Positions 31,896 through 45,044 of a DNA stretch of 64,000 bases are shown here, piece by piece. Positions within the stretch are counted from its first letter, which is position 1. Every line of letters begins with the position of its first letter. The notes under the pieces are model-generated. The model made no database searches. It was not told the DNA's origin and saw nothing but the letters and a program-made list of their open reading frames with translations. Both the position numbers and the translations under genes were made by a program. This DNA comes from Primula veris (Eukaryota; Streptophyta; Magnoliopsida; Ericales; Primulaceae): contig OY821742.1 in assembly GCA_963682055.1 (NCBI GenBank), forward strand, positions 29,731,060 through 29,795,059, given 5' to 3'.

Positions 31896-31937
31896 AAATT
31901 TCGGGACGAAATTTTTTTTAAGTTGGGGAGAATGTAA
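31896..31937 (+). pseudogene. C-terminal tail of a gypsy polyprotein and polypurine tract
   Basis: The frame KFRDEIFFKLGRM then TAA overlaps the LTR start. A purine-rich AAGTTGGGGAGAA stands directly before TGTAACG. This tail-PPT-LTR arrangement is typical of plant chromovirus-type (Tekay-like) gypsy elements. Upstream in-frame text is broken by a stop at once; no reverse transcriptase or integrase was found upstream. Confidence 0.6.
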
Positions 31938-32125
31938 CGACTCGGAAATTTTGGGTATTTATTATTTATTTGTATTATTTTTCTAAAATGATATTAATGT
32001 ATTGTGTAATTGTATATATGTGAAATAAATAATGTAGTAATGTCTTATGTAACAATAATATTGGGTTATATTTGTAATTAGTAATAACTATATGGGCTAG
32101 ACTAGTAATTAAATAAGCTAATACC

Positions 32126-32194
<69 letters not shown>

Positions 32195-34049
32195 ACATAC
32201 ATACATACACAGCCACACATATATACATATATACATACATAGAACGGAGAGATAGAGAAGACACGACGGAGGGAGACTGACCGAAGTCAGCGACCTGGCA
32301 GCCGACTCCGATGACCGGCCAGGCTGCGGTGGTAGGTGGCGGTTTAGGGTTTTAGGGCAGCGACTTCGGGAGCCGATTACGAGGTCATCGGGTGTCCGTT
32401 TTCGACAATCAAATATGTTTTCTTAGCCTATTTTTCGAAAGCTATCTATCCGTGTAAGCCGTTTCATCTGATTTTAACTTTTATAAAAACCCATTTTTGG
32501 GAATATTGGCTATAATCCGAATTAGGTGTTTTTATATTAATCCGTAGCTCGTTTTAATTACGTTTAGGGACTGTTTAAGGACCGTTATTGGGCTGTCCAG
32601 ATCTGCTTCTAACTGTTCGTTGGGCTTTCGACTTGAGTTTGGAGTTTTTTGACAAACGAGCTCTCGTTTGTGTAGGTAAGGGGGAAGAATATGGTTTCGC
32701 TTTAAAAGCGGTTTTTATGTGTTGTTTGTTGTATGCTAGGCTATGTAAATGGTTGGTTGGTTAGTATGTATTGCATCATGTTATTGTATTGTGTATGTGT
32801 AACATGCTTCCATAGTTTTATTTATGCTAATTATATTGTTTATGGTGATTATGTTATGTATGGCGATTTTACCATTTTTTATTTGAAAAAGAATTGTGAA
32901 CAAAAATGTGACGGTGGTGATATAGTGCGTGATATTTATTTTATTTTCGTTTGGTGGACTTTACCATTTATGTTTTTGAGAGTCTTTTATATTTATTTTA
33001 GGGATTGCAGTACCAAGTGTTAAGGCGGAGCTGTGTCAGCTTACGGTGAGATCCCGGAAACTTGCGCAAGGATTAGGTATATCGGTACCATAGGGTTAGT
33101 CCCCTTAAAGCCGGGCCCATATCTTTTGGTCACATGTTAGTGTCAGAATATGGGTGAGAGAACCATTGCACTTTGGGTCCTAGAGCAGAGTGGCTCTAAA
33201 AGTGGGTACATGTGAGGCAATCCCGACTTTGTGTTTCGTTGAGTCTTGTTTTATTTTGTTTTGTTTTGTTTTATTTTATTTTGTTTTATTATTAATTCAG
33301 TTGATCTTGATTATATGTTTATTTACTTGTGTTGCGAGTTATATTTGTTGATGTGTTTTTCGTGCAATTGCCTTTGTCATTATTTGCCAAGATATCATAT
33401 TTGCCATGTTAGGATTGTGTGTGCGTGCTTAGTAGCACGCGCCGTTTTTAAAGTGAGATTGTTTTCTTACCTCCTTTCTTTGTTTTCTGTACATTTTGTT
33501 CATGATCGATGTACAGGTGTTGATGTAGACTGTGGCGAAGTTTAGAATGCTTGCATGGGGCTCATTATCATATTACACGTGATCGTGCGCACGTCAGACT
33601 TGTTTTTATTCATTTTGGTATTACCTCATTTTGAGCCTTGTGGACCTAATAGGCGTTTAATGCAAGTTTATTTTAGATTACGCTATTTTATAGAATATCA
33701 GCTGGGTTGGATTTGATTTTGGATTATTTGGTAATCGCGTTGCGATTTTGTTATATGTTGTTTCAGACAGGTCTAATTTATTGGAAACAAGTAGATACGC
33801 GAAGCTCATGCCGAAATTTTCTAAAAACGTATTGTCTTGTTTGTGTTGTCACATTTGAACACCGTTGGCTACCCTTAGGCCAATTTAGTGAATCAAATGT
33901 GATTATCGGCATGGCCTGAAGTATTTATTTGGTTCTATTGATTAGCATATTATCGAATGACTTTCTGCATGTTTCGTTATTTTAACTTTTTCCTTTTTAT
34001 TTTAATTTACATTCACGACCCGGGTTTATCCAAAATCCGGGGCGTGACA
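31933..34049 (+). repeat. Gypsy (Tekay-like) LTR, about 2.1 kb
   Basis: It starts TGTAACGACTCGGAAATTTTG and ends CAAAATCCGGGGCGTGACA, so the ends are inverted repeats (TGT.ACG.C.CGG / CCGG.GCGTGACA). A 62-bp AT microsatellite lies at 32130-32192, followed by a GC-rich leader. Short ORFs inside are incidental. No matching second LTR is in the window, so this is a 3' LTR of a truncated element or a near-solo LTR. Confidence 0.8.
32130..32192. repeat. (AT)n microsatellite
   Basis: About 31 AT units inside the gypsy LTR, near where its TATA box would be expected. Confidence 0.95.
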
Positions 34050-35478
34050 AAAAATGTTTAAAATATGATGGTCTTGGTCTATTTTTTTATATACTTTTTC
34101 AAGACAAGTCTCATACATGTCATAACATACACATTCACACACAAACACATATGCATACATATAGAGAGAGTACCGCACCACCGACGGCCCGACCATGGCT
34201 CGGTGCCGTTTCCGCCGAGTCACATACGATAGATGTTGTACCTTGGGAACGAAGTGCCACATTTAGCCAGAAGCAGAGGTGGCGGGGCAAATATCGTTTA
34301 AGAAAAACTGCTTGCAGTTACATCGTCTCGGACTTTAGTCCATTTCGGTATCATTTACATACTCTTAATTTTGTAGATTGTAATTGATATTTATATATTT
34401 GAGGAAACCATTTTCTGTTTATTTGTACATTTTTTTTTCGTAGAAATTATTGTGTTTATTTACAACGTATCCAACACATTTTTCTTGTGATTTTTCGGGA
34501 TCTAGAAATCCTTACCCTTGTAAAACAGCTCAAAATTCACTTGGAAAACTGATCCCTTTCCGTTTAGTTTTTGAAATCACCAATCTAAAGAGCATTCTGG
34601 ATCCTGTGTCTGAGTGTCTCAAAAGAGACTTACACTGATCTCTACTCATCAAGGAATTATGAGCCTTTTCAAGAATTGAACCTTATAAGATCCCTCATCA
34701 TCATAAAATATGGCCAAAAAGGAACTTATTTTTCCAAAAAAAAAAAGCATCTACATTAATGCGACAAACCTGTTTCCAGAACACGCAATAAAAGGACATT
34801 TTTTTTTTATCAAACTGTTGTTCAAAGTCAGCTGTTTAAAACATAAACGGATATCTCTAATTCTCTAAAAAATGCTTCGGACCAGAGTCCAGACTTTATC
34901 TCTTAGAAACAGGACAAATCATATTTACCCTGCCTCGGTGCATCGTGTAATGTATTGGCGCCTTAAAATACAAATTGCAAAATAAGAACTGGATCCAATT
35001 TAATAAACTAGATTTAGATTTTCTAGAGTTATGCTTGTTTTAGGGGAATCTTCAAGAATAACCCGGAGGCAGAGGTAATGTAAAACATCATCTAGTAGTT
35101 CTGAATAGCCTATGATATAAGTACCTTATATTACGAGTTATATAGGCTACAACAATTAACCATTACTGGTAAAGCAAAAGGTAAATTACAAGCTTGAATC
35201 AGAAAACATATAAACATCGAAATTTGATTAGATACTGTTGATAGAGTCCCATGGCAAATTTAGTAGAGAAAATCCATCTCATATTCCACTTTTATTCTTC
35301 TTATGCTTTTAGGAGTAATTTACATAATAAAACGAGAAAGTATACATTTCTGGTAAATACGATAAGCATAAAGTTTAGTACAAGGTTTCAAACAAGGCAA
35401 ACAAGCTTTAAAACTCTGAAATAACGGAAAATGAAATCCCTTGAGGAAACAAGAGAAGCCGAAGCCAGAACTATTTTT
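34050..35478. other. Spacer between LTR and DUF538 gene
   Basis: No recognisable gene. Short frames near 34151-34640 show no family resemblance. The part next to 35478 is the DUF538 gene 3' untranslated region. Confidence 0.4.
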
Positions 35479-36318
35479 TCACTCCTCTTCAAATGTAGAG
35501 ATGGGGAAAGAGCGGGAAATTTTAGTAGGGGTGCCCATCGCAATTTTTCCAGATGCAGGGTCTGAAATGTAAGCTTCCACAATAGGCATAAAAAGCAACA
35601 TCTCTTTCACCTTAAACCCTTTCAACTTTGAAATGCGACGCTCTTCGATGAACCCCGTTATCTCCACATCAAATGATCCCTAAAAATGGCAATATAGCAA
35701 TCTGATTAATGGTTTCCTACTTAAGAATCCAAAAGATAAGTAATAATGAAATTAACAGTAATAATATTAGGAATAGCCGATACAATTTTATTAAGTAGTT
35801 TCAGCAGCTATTCATTTGACTGGATCTGACTCTGGAAACACAACAGTTGTCTGTGTGCAGCTTTTGTGCAAAAAAAAACTTAGCCCATCCAGCTTGCAAT
35901 TTCTAGCTTTCAGACTAATAAAACCCGGGTTTTAAGCTAGACAACCAAACAGAAAAAAACTTATAAGCAAAATACTAAAAAGGTTAATCTATAAAAGCTG
36001 CAATCAAACAATTTCAAAATCATGATCTGCAGGTGTGTTATAGTCCTACTTTTAGAAAAATGAATATCAGTTACACGTATGATTATAACTAACCTTGTTA
36101 CCCAGCTTGGGATGAACCTGCTCGATCTTTTTCTCCCTCTTGAGCCAAAAGAACCCTGTCGACTCGTCGTAGCCAAATTCAGAAACGTCATCTAGATATA
36201 AAATAGCATTTGGCAGTGAAAACTTCTTGAAAAGTTCTCTGGCCTTTTCCTTGCACACACCGACCCCAGTGTACACAACAGCCTTCTCACGGTGGCTTTC
36301 GATCAGCTGTGCCGACAT
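35479..36318 (-). CDS. DUF538 family protein, 2 exons, 141 aa
   Basis: Exon 1 is 36318-36094 (75 codons) and exon 2 is 35679-35479; the intron (GTTAGT...TTTTAG) is phase 0. Family signatures are clear: REKAVVYTG...CKEKARELF, the SLPNAILYLDDVSEFGYDES block followed by GFFWLK, then VEITGFIEERRISKLKGFKV and ISDPASGKIAMGTPTKISRS with FPISTFE. Length fits the short cytosolic form without signal peptide. The family is plant-specific, often stress-responsive, with no established reaction; a lipid-binding fold is reported. A TATA box lies 103 nt upstream. The gene looks intact. Confidence 0.92.
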
Positions 36319-36420
36319 CTTGATATGATAGTGACTGAGGGAAAGAGATGATTCAAGGATGGATAAAACTAGAGGATATAGCTAGATTTATGATGTATGA
36401 TTTAGATCTGAGTGTGAATT

Positions 36421-36427
36421 ATTTATA
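36421..36427 (-). promoter_or_regulatory. TATA box of the DUF538 gene
   Basis: Minus-strand CATTATAAATAATTC, about 103 nt before the ATG, in otherwise mixed sequence; a usual leader length for a plant gene. Confidence 0.55.
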
Positions 36428-36429
36428 AT

Positions 36430-37828
36430 GGAGTGAGTGTTTATGATCTCATTAGTCAATGTTGGCGGGTGAGAATTAAAAATATGAATATGACGTAAAA
36501 TTATTATTTCATTTGTTTATCATTTTCATTGAAGACTAGGATAGTTTTTTCTAGTTGTTAAAAGTTTGACTAAGCTTGATAATGAAGATGAAGTAAGATC
36601 TGTTCATTGCTTATCTTCAAGACCACTTGGCTTTCCAACGCTCCCTTCCAGAAGGTATAGACTATCGAGTCTTCAGACTTTGACAATTTATCCCTAAATC
36701 TCAATGAGATGAGATTGCAACGGAACCATGAATATAAAATGAGAGGGGCCGAAATCTATTTTTTTTATACCATGAGTTCTTTTCTTCGTAACATGGCGTG
36801 GTGGCGAATGCTTAGTTTTTAAAGATTTTGATCAAAATACTTGAATTTTTATAATATCTTTTTCATTTTTTTCCTGAATTATGAGGGGATTGCCTCCACC
36901 TATTTCATTTACCGTTGACAGCAAAAGGACTGTTCTTGAATTAAGGAATTATGAACAAATAAGGAGTTTCCGTTATAAATGAACAGTACGACGACCGTGC
37001 AGGTTTAAAAGTACTGGGTGAAACTCAATCCACACAATAAAATGTGTCTCCCCAATTTGTTTATAAATTGCACCTAATTTTCCGAGTTGACGACATCCAA
37101 ACATAGAAAGCAGAGAGAAAATTTTAGAATGAGAGACTATTGTGTTGCATCTTTGTCTAAATATTGTAATTTCTTGTTTCGAAAGCAGAGAGAAAATTAT
37201 AGAAGGAGAGTCTGTTGTGTTGCATCGTAGTCTAAATATTGTAATTTCTAATACTTGCTATACTTTTTCATATAGTTTACCGATCTTTGTTGTGTATACC
37301 AGAGCTCAAAAGTGAATTAATCTCATTATCTTTTGACAAGGTTTCCGTGTAAATAATAAATAATATATATCAAAGGAACCACTAGGATCAAAGTAGATTC
37401 TATAAAAATAAGATAAGGGTTATCCAAGAACCAAAAAAGCTAGGGCCATCCTACTGAAAACTTAAGTCCATCTATTCCAGCCAGAAAAACTGGAAAAAAC
37501 TCAATATTATTTTGAAGCTGGCCAATCAAATAATGTATACTACAACTTATACTTGTAGGGGGGAAACAAAAACAAATAACACAACTAAACGAGCTAAAAG
37601 TAAAAAAAAACAAGCCATGAAATTAACAACTGTAAACTAGTACTGGTACCAAATAAATAAAACCTTGAAAATTAAGAAACATAACCTTCAGGGTTGGCAT
37701 AAGATTTACCAGAACCTACATTCCTACCCATTATTCAAAGTCATCTTTCCTATAACAGTCATGAAAACAAACATAAAAAGAAGATTTATTCGACTATTTA
37801 CTTCTCCAAAGTAATACCACTTAGGCAT
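36430..37828. other. Spacer with a 75-bp direct repeat
   Basis: GAAAGCAGAGAGAAAATT plus about 57 further bases is repeated in tandem at 37106-37180 and 37181-37250 (about 85% similar). The rest shows no coding signal; the end nearest 37828 is mutarotase 3' untranslated region. Confidence 0.6.
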
Positions 37829-40800
37829 TCATTCAACTGAGAACTTATACACCATTGTGTGCTTATACTTCTCACCAGGACGAACGACAATAGATGGAAA
37901 TTCTGGTTGATTGATCGCGTTTGGGAAACCCTGAGTCTCCAAACACACCCCAGAGTGTTTTCCATACACAGCTTCACCTTTCCCCTTAATTCCATTCACA
38001 TAGTTAGCTGTATAGAACTGCATACCTGCATGTGGCGGAACCAAGGAATTAGTCATGAGGTAAAGAAAATATTTTCTAAAAAAAAAGTCAAAATAAGTTT
38101 TCATAGGAAAATGATTCTTGCCATCCACACGTCGAGGTGGGTACCTGCCATTAATTCAACATGATCCTTTGTTGCAAAACATTGATGCATTTACACTACT
38201 CGGGATAAAATGGGGATAAAGTTTCATGCAAATGTCAGTGTTTGTTTTTTCATAGGTTTACCAAATCACTAATTTTAGACAATCTTATTGTAAATACATA
38301 ACCTTAGATAAGTTTTTTTTATAAATATGGGGACCTTGTGCATGGCTACATATTTCTTTCCCAGCATACCTGGTGCATTGGTCCATAAGTTGAGCACCCT
38401 GGAGCTAGACGGGTCTCTCACTTTTACAGCGTGCTTCAACCCTTCTTTCTCCTCTCCGGAGTCGAGCACATAGTTATGGTCGTACCCTAACCCTACCTCG
38501 TGGATCTGTGCTCCGATTTTCTTCTCAATGGTGAAGTCAAAAGGTGTGTTTTTAACGGGAAAGATTTCGCCAGTCGGGACAGTGTTCTCATCGACAGGGG
38601 TCATGTGTAGGGCCCATATTTGGGCCGTATGGTCTAAGACAGATCCTGAATTATGGCCCGCTAAGTTCCAGTAAGTGTGTTGGGCTAAGCTTATTGGGGT
38701 TGGTTTGTTTTGGGGAACAGCTTCCATGTCTAGCCTCAATGTTGTGGTCGAAGTTAGGGTGTAAGTTGCAGTTACAGTAACATCTCCGGGATAACCTGTG
38801 TTGAGAAGCAAAGGAAAATTAGTTTATTGTATGTGTTAAAGGGGAGAGTGAGTGAGAGGGAGGAATCAGAAAGAGAGAGATACCTTCTTCCCCGTCACGA
38901 CTCTGGTACTTGAAAGTGATGGATGGATTATCACCTTGTTTGTATTCAACAACATCCCATATGACCTTATCGTAACCCTTGAACCCACCTGGAAACAAGA
39001 AAAGTTTCAGAGAACCGCTTCACAGAATTGATCTAAGAAAATTCAAGATTTTAATTAAGTAAAGCTGATAAGCACGAGTTCTCTTGCAATTCAAGATGTT
39101 AACAAAATTCTGGCTTGAGATCAACTTGTACCTAATTCAACAAACAAGAATTCATCGTCGAATGTAATAAGCATGACTAAACATATATGGTGTCCTTTCC
39201 TCCATTGATTCCCTGGGTAAAGTTAAAACATAGCCTACTTGCAGCCTACCACCACATTCTGTTTAAACAAATCAATTCAATAATGATTTATCATAGCTAA
39301 GCAAGACCATAAAAAAGAACAACTCAATATGGAGATCAAATTCAATAAGCTGCATTTACTTTTCTACTAACTGATTTCACCATCAATCTATTGAATGTCT
39401 CATCCATAAAGGCCAATAAGAGTTGTCGAGAAATAACCGTAAAAAACAACTAGAAAAGTTACACTAAGATTTCCATTCAAGTTGGTAGTGACAGGCAAGT
39501 ATACAACTACCAAACAAATGATGAGGCAGTCATTTAAAAGAAAATCTGACCATTAAAATTTAAACGTACGAGTCCACCAACCTCTTCTACTGAGTATTGA
39601 AACTGCATTCTTGAGATGATTTCTTTATAGTTAATATTGAAATAAACATTTAAGGGCTACTATAACCCTGCTTGCTTCTTTTCCAAAATCCTTATGTGCC
39701 TATCTTCTTACTATTGGCTGCTAGCCTGCTATGAGAAAGAATGTGTCTGACTGGTACACTTTTATTAGGAGTATGATTGACATGTTAGGGCTTAAACCAA
39801 AAGCTTCAATTGCAATAGCTTTCAATATCTGACCTTCTATTAAGGATTTTTACATCTTCTGCAGAACATAAAATACCTGTCACTTTTTTGTTAAGTATAA
39901 AATAATCTTTAAGTCTAACCTGAAGGCTATAATCAGTGTGATAAATGTCGGTCACTCTTACGTCTGTCGTATATATGATATAAACCAATGCTACCTAATT
40001 CGCCATACCCCCACGTACCGCGTACCGGATCGCACAACCCCAAACCTACTTCGTTGACGTCCCGATACCTCAAGTGAGTGAATCGGAGTAGAAAAGGCAA
40101 ATACGGTCAAATCCTAGCATGTACCTAAAATTTGATTTTGTTTTACGCAAATTAAAAACCTAATTTGATTTGATTGTTGATTGATATCCTTGTATTAGCC
40201 TCGTAGTCCCAAATTTCAAGTTACGCAAATAAAGGAAGAAGAAAATGAGCTGAACACTTTTATTTACTTTAGTTGTTTTGTTTATTGTTTTATGTTTAAA
40301 TATGCTATGAGATTGACTATTTTTTCTCGACATTTTGATTCCAGCGAGTTCATTTATGGCTCATGTTCTCTATTTATTTGTTTTGAGTTTTGATGAGGAT
40401 ATCTTATAACTTTTGATCAAGTAAACACGACTGTGCATCTTCAATACGGAAATTCTAATTATGTAATTGTATAATATTATTTGCATCTAAAAGTTCACAA
40501 TAAAATATCATTTTAATGTATCACATACTAGTAGAATGGATTCTCTTAAAGTTCCTATTGTCACCTATGTCAAACTCCTATGAGCGTACCGCGTCCCAAA
40601 AGATTTTACTGAAGAAGCCTACCCCCGACGTACCGCGTACCGAGCTAACTCGCGTATCGTGTTCCTGTAACAGTCCCGCATACCGGGCCGTACCGCGATC
40701 TAGGCACATTGATTTAAACTATAAAGCGATTAGATTATAACCATCATCGTCTAGGCCAACAAACAGACGAGAGAACATTCCCAATCTAGTTTTCAGGTTT

Positions 40801-42281
40801 CATGACCCAAGCGTAAATTAAAATAGAGTGTTTCGAAGAAGGCACTACTTGATACTCTACTAGGAGAAAAACTTGATCTGGAAACAGTCACTACCTATAT
40901 CTGTGTATGAGCATTAATACGTCTACAGAATTCCACATTTATAAATTCTTTTCGCATTTGAAACAGGAGAAAGCTCAATTTCAGTTGTCAAAGTCCAAAG
41001 AGGCAAAGAAACTTTTCAGGCTCCTGCTTTCAGAACATTTTTAATAGATTTTGACTTCTGATTGATAATCTCTAAAGTCTAACCCCATCTTCATAAGAGT
41101 ATAAATTAGAAATTAGATCCTTTGCCTACATCAAATCACGAGTGTGACCCTTAACAAAATCATGAATATTTAGAAACATTTTGGATAGATGTTGACTTCT
41201 GATTGGAAATCTCTAAAGTCTAACTCCAAAATTAGGTATTAGTTTTTTTGCTAACATCAAATAAAGAGTGTGAATCTTAACAAAATTATGAACAAAAATA
41301 CATTTCAAGCGAAAAACCAAGAGAATTTAAAAGAAAGCAACTAGACATTACCATGAAGACTATGTGGGGGCCTGTTGATAGGCAAAGAGTATTGAGTGCC
41401 TTCAAGTGTAAACTTTCCCTCCTTGATCCTGTTTGCAACCCGACCCACAATGCAACCGAAGTACGGAGCTTCACCATTCTGATTAAAGCCGCAAAAAAAA
41501 TATAAATCATCAAAGAACAAAAGAAATCAATTTTCCTAGATTTTTTTTGTTGATAATCTGAATTATTGAAAACCCCTTTTCTGAAAACCGTTAAATTGAT
41601 CTCTTCACTTTCTTCTAACTACAATGCCTGAAGCAAACAGTAATTTCCTAAAAAAAACGTATTCAATATTCAATCCCAATTTTTTTTTTTGATCCGATGA
41701 CCTGATTTGTTGGTCTTGATGAAACATAAAATAAAAAAGATCTGTTTTATAAATTTTATCAGTAATTTAATTATTTAAAGCCCTGATCTTAGTATTTTTA
41801 TGGTATTATAAACCTGATCGTAGCTTCAATATCTAATTTTTAAAAATGTGCCCATGTATAAATGTGGAATACAGAATATGACTATCTACTTTTAATACAT
41901 TTTTTTTTTAATAAATGTGCCGATATGTAAAAGTGGAATACAGAAAATGAATCTGCATAACATGACCACACAACATATCAATAAATAAAAACTTGATCTT
42001 TTTAATTATTTACCAGATAAGGTTGAAGAGAGTCAAATCCGAGCACTACGTCCGCTAATTTACCTTAAAAATACAAAAACAAACAAAACCCATCATCAAA
42101 ATCAAATCAAATCAAACAAACACATACATTCATAAGCAATAACAATTTAATAGGTAAAAACAAACATTAAAAAAATACCATCTTTTCCAGGTATGGATAA
42201 TGAGGTGATAATGCATCCGTAATTGGAGACTTTCACATTCATGCTTCCATTGTTTAGCTCGAAAAGTTCAGGAGCTACCAT
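37829..42281 (-). CDS. Galactose mutarotase (aldose 1-epimerase family), 6 exons, 335 aa
   Basis: Interconverts alpha and beta anomers of hexoses such as galactose and glucose, probably in the cytosol (no signal peptide). Exons: 42281-42179, 42063-42014, 41478-41352, 38988-38884, 38795-38370, 38025-37829. All junctions are GT-AG and join to 1008 nt, a normal family length. Active-site motifs: NRPPHSLHGG (first His), LAQHTYWNLAG (second His), GYDHNYVLD (Asp) and VCLETQGFP (catalytic Glu). The start MVAPELFELNNGSM.V follows a GA-rich leader. Intron 3 is 2363 bp and holds probable transposon sequence. The gene appears intact. Confidence 0.96.
39985..40735. mobile_element. Possible non-autonomous transposon in mutarotase intron 3
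   Basis: Two GC-rich islands with TACCCCCACGTACCGCGTACC (about 40007) and TACCCCCGACGTACCGCGTA (about 40619) flank an AT-rich middle. The outer ends are loosely inverted (ATAAACCAATGCTACCTA / TAGGCACATTGATTTAAA). Superfamily unresolved; no target duplication identified. Confidence 0.35.
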
Positions 42282-42284
42282 TGT

Positions 42285-42305
42285 AGAGAGAGAGAGAGAG
42301 AGAGA
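42285..42305. repeat. (GA)n microsatellite in the mutarotase leader
   Basis: AGAGAGAGAGAGAGAG directly upstream of the ATG on the opposite strand (CT repeats in the mRNA sense), a frequent plant 5' leader feature. Confidence 0.85.
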
Positions 42306-42754
42306 TATGATCGGATATGTACGTATTTAAGTAGATACTTTGCTGTTAAAAATAAGTTTACTGTACTCTTTACTATTTACTACTGTTAAAATACAAACAA
42401 CTGTGATTTTAACATCTATAAAACAAATTTATAAAATTTGTGGTAATTATTCAACAAAATAATAAAATTACATTCATATTTTATTACCTATCATAATGTG
42501 AGTTTAATATATATTAGTATTTAACAAAAATAGATGATCAATATAATGGCTGCAATTTTATTGATTTATATTGTTAGTCTCTTAATTGAACAAAATTTCA
42601 CAGTTTGGTACCTCAACTGTTAAAATTGACAATTCAGTATCTAAATCGTTAACTACTGTTAATGCATTACACTAAATGTATTTTTTACTTGTACTATAGT
42701 CTTTCTCTTATGTTTTTTTTTCTACCCTTACGTTTGTATTAACCACTTCTAGTC

Positions 42755-43960
42755 CTTAAACTCTGATAAATTATCACCTTTAGGTTTTGTTTGATTTCAT
42801 AACCGAAAGGTCATGATTTGACGAAAAATTCTGTCTTTGGGCCCATATAAGATGTGTTTGATTGTTTAAAGTGAAACCGTACTTTTAATCTGACCAGACT
42901 TGCACTTATGGGTGTCGCTTTGGTTGCAGGATTATTTTTTCACGTTGTAGTAATCTAATCCTATTTTGAATAGGATTTGAAACAACTTCAGAATAATAAT
43001 ACTTTTACGACTGGATCATTTTCAATATAACTACCGTAATATATTGGAAATACCCCTCATTTGGCATCAGGGGCGGCCCTAACAATTTGACATAAATTTA
43101 TATTGTCGAGTATTAAAAATATAACAATAAATTCTTATTGTCAATAGTAGAAATATAGGTATTAAGTTATTTTGAGAAAATGAGTTTAAATTTTATTCAC
43201 CTGGATAAATTTTCTAGTTTAACACATAAAATTTAATGCAAAAATTAAAACGTCTCGAACCCATGACCTTGCAAATTCGGAAGAATCAAATACACAAAAC
43301 TATACCATTAGATCATGATTTTTTAAATGCTAATAAGAACATGTTTATTTATATAGATCTTTTACTAAAATTTCTAAATAATATTTAAAATTATGATTTT
43401 TTTTTTGGTGCCTACTGATCCGACGACACCTAAACTCAATGTATGTTATGGCTCACATGAGGACCGGCCTTCTTTGACATCATTTCATGTGTAGACCAAC
43501 ATATGTAGTTCAAAGTTCAGTTGCATGTATAACTGTATAATTAGTACTCAAATACTTTGTTCCATGTACTTTAGTATTCTTTTGGATTAGGCACGTCAAG
43601 TTCCTAAATTATGATAGAATACCATCTTTAGGTCTTGTTTGTTTGCATCATTGAAAGGTCGGGATTGGAGTAGAAGTCTATCCAGGCCCACAAATCATTT
43701 GTTTGGTTGTGTAAAATAAAACCGGATAATTAGTTGAACCAGACTACAAATGACGCACTCTGAGGTGTTGTTTGATTGCGTGATTTTTTTTAGGACTTGC
43801 AATCCGCTCGGACTATGAACGTGATTTGAAAATAACATCAGACTAATAATTACTCTTGAATCGGATTATGTTCTATAGTGCGCAACACCATATGCTATTG
43901 GAAATATCCTCATTTGATGTCCAGACCGGACATGTAGTATAAAGTTCAATTGCATTGTTA
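42755..43960. repeat. Diverged direct duplication, copies at 42755-43545 and 43598-43960
   Basis: Both copies read CTTTAGGT(C/T)TTGTTTG.TT, then AAAGGTC..GATT, GGCCCA, TGTTTG.TTGT and GGAAATA.CCTCATTTG in the same order. They continue with GTAGT.(C/T)AAAGTTCA(G/A)TTGCAT. Copy 1 is split by the hAT-like element at 43069-43473. The unit is itself probably a transposon remnant. No ORF. Confidence 0.75.
43069..43473. mobile_element. Non-autonomous hAT-like element
   Basis: It begins AGGGGCGGCCCT and ends AGGACCGGCCTTCT (inverted, imperfect). It is flanked by TTGGCATC and TTGACATC, an 8-bp target duplication with one change. The empty site is seen in the second copy of the surrounding repeat at about 43910, which supports the borders. 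No ORF. Confidence 0.7.
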
Positions 43961-45044
43961 AAGTGAGTATTTGTAGGGTACCAGACTCAAGTACAATCTG
44001 CAAATGATGCAACCAAATAAGACCTTGGAGTATTTGCAATACCATATCGGGTGTGGTATTAGTCCGAGATTGCTAATCGAACCTTCATTTCAAATTTCGC
44101 TCAAAATCCGGACCAGATTACTTGTGTATTTTATTTATTGTCGATGGTTCTACTCATGTTCTTTATAGTTTTAGTCTTTCTGCTATTTTTGTTCCTATAC
44201 TTTTTATTGAGCAGCTTTAAGCATAAACTGTCGAATTAGAACCTTCACCCCAATAGTGTTGTATGTTCAAAGAAAATTGGTGGATTGGATTTCATTTGAC
44301 TTTTAATATTTTCAATGCTTATGCACAACAACACAAGGTCTCTATTTTTAGTCTTTCTCCTATTTTTGTTCTTATAAAATCTTGTATCAATATTTTTATC
44401 CCGGTGAAACTACCACCTATAGGAGAAATGATGTTCATATATCAAGTTATTTGTGGATTGGATTTCACTTCAATGTCTAGGGAAAATTTAGGAGTATAAA
44501 TGTATCGCGATAATATTAAGTATGTTATACAGTTCTATTCTTTATAAGAGATGCAATATTAACCCGGTTGAACCATTATGATCGAACATCTTATAAATCA
44601 TACTTTTTCCGCTCGAAATGCCCGTCATATTTTTGCCAAATAAATGTGTATTAAGAACTTATAAAAAAATGTTACTTTTATCTAATCAAATTACATGGTA
44701 ATAGACATGAAATTTGAGGGAAAATAACATGATTAAATAGATATAACAGATTGTTCTAAGTCTACATTCTTATTTATTGCAAGAACTTGTGTTAGGTTCA
44801 GGGATAGGAAAATATATTTTGTAAATTTTATGGACTAGATGGATTAGTACAAAATTATAGAGTTGATTAAGAGATAAGTATATTAGGAACTAAAAGTGAA
44901 ACACATCCTAACACTTGTTAAAAAGTTAACCCATGTTTTGTCGATAAACCTCAAGTAATTTCGTTTACTTTCACTAACACCCTAGTGGTTTTATCATTTT
45001 TACAATCGACACCATTATCCAATTTGGAGATCTCATTGTTTTCC
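43961..45044. other. Intergenic sequence without genes
   Basis: Weak echoes of the neighbouring repeat up to about 44120, then AT-rich sequence. The short frame 44263-44499 has no family resemblance. Confidence 0.4.

Noticed and set aside
32733..33919. Plus-strand ORFs of 70-99 codons inside the gypsy LTR
   Set aside because: Hydrophobic, T-rich frames in an LTR; no conserved domain.
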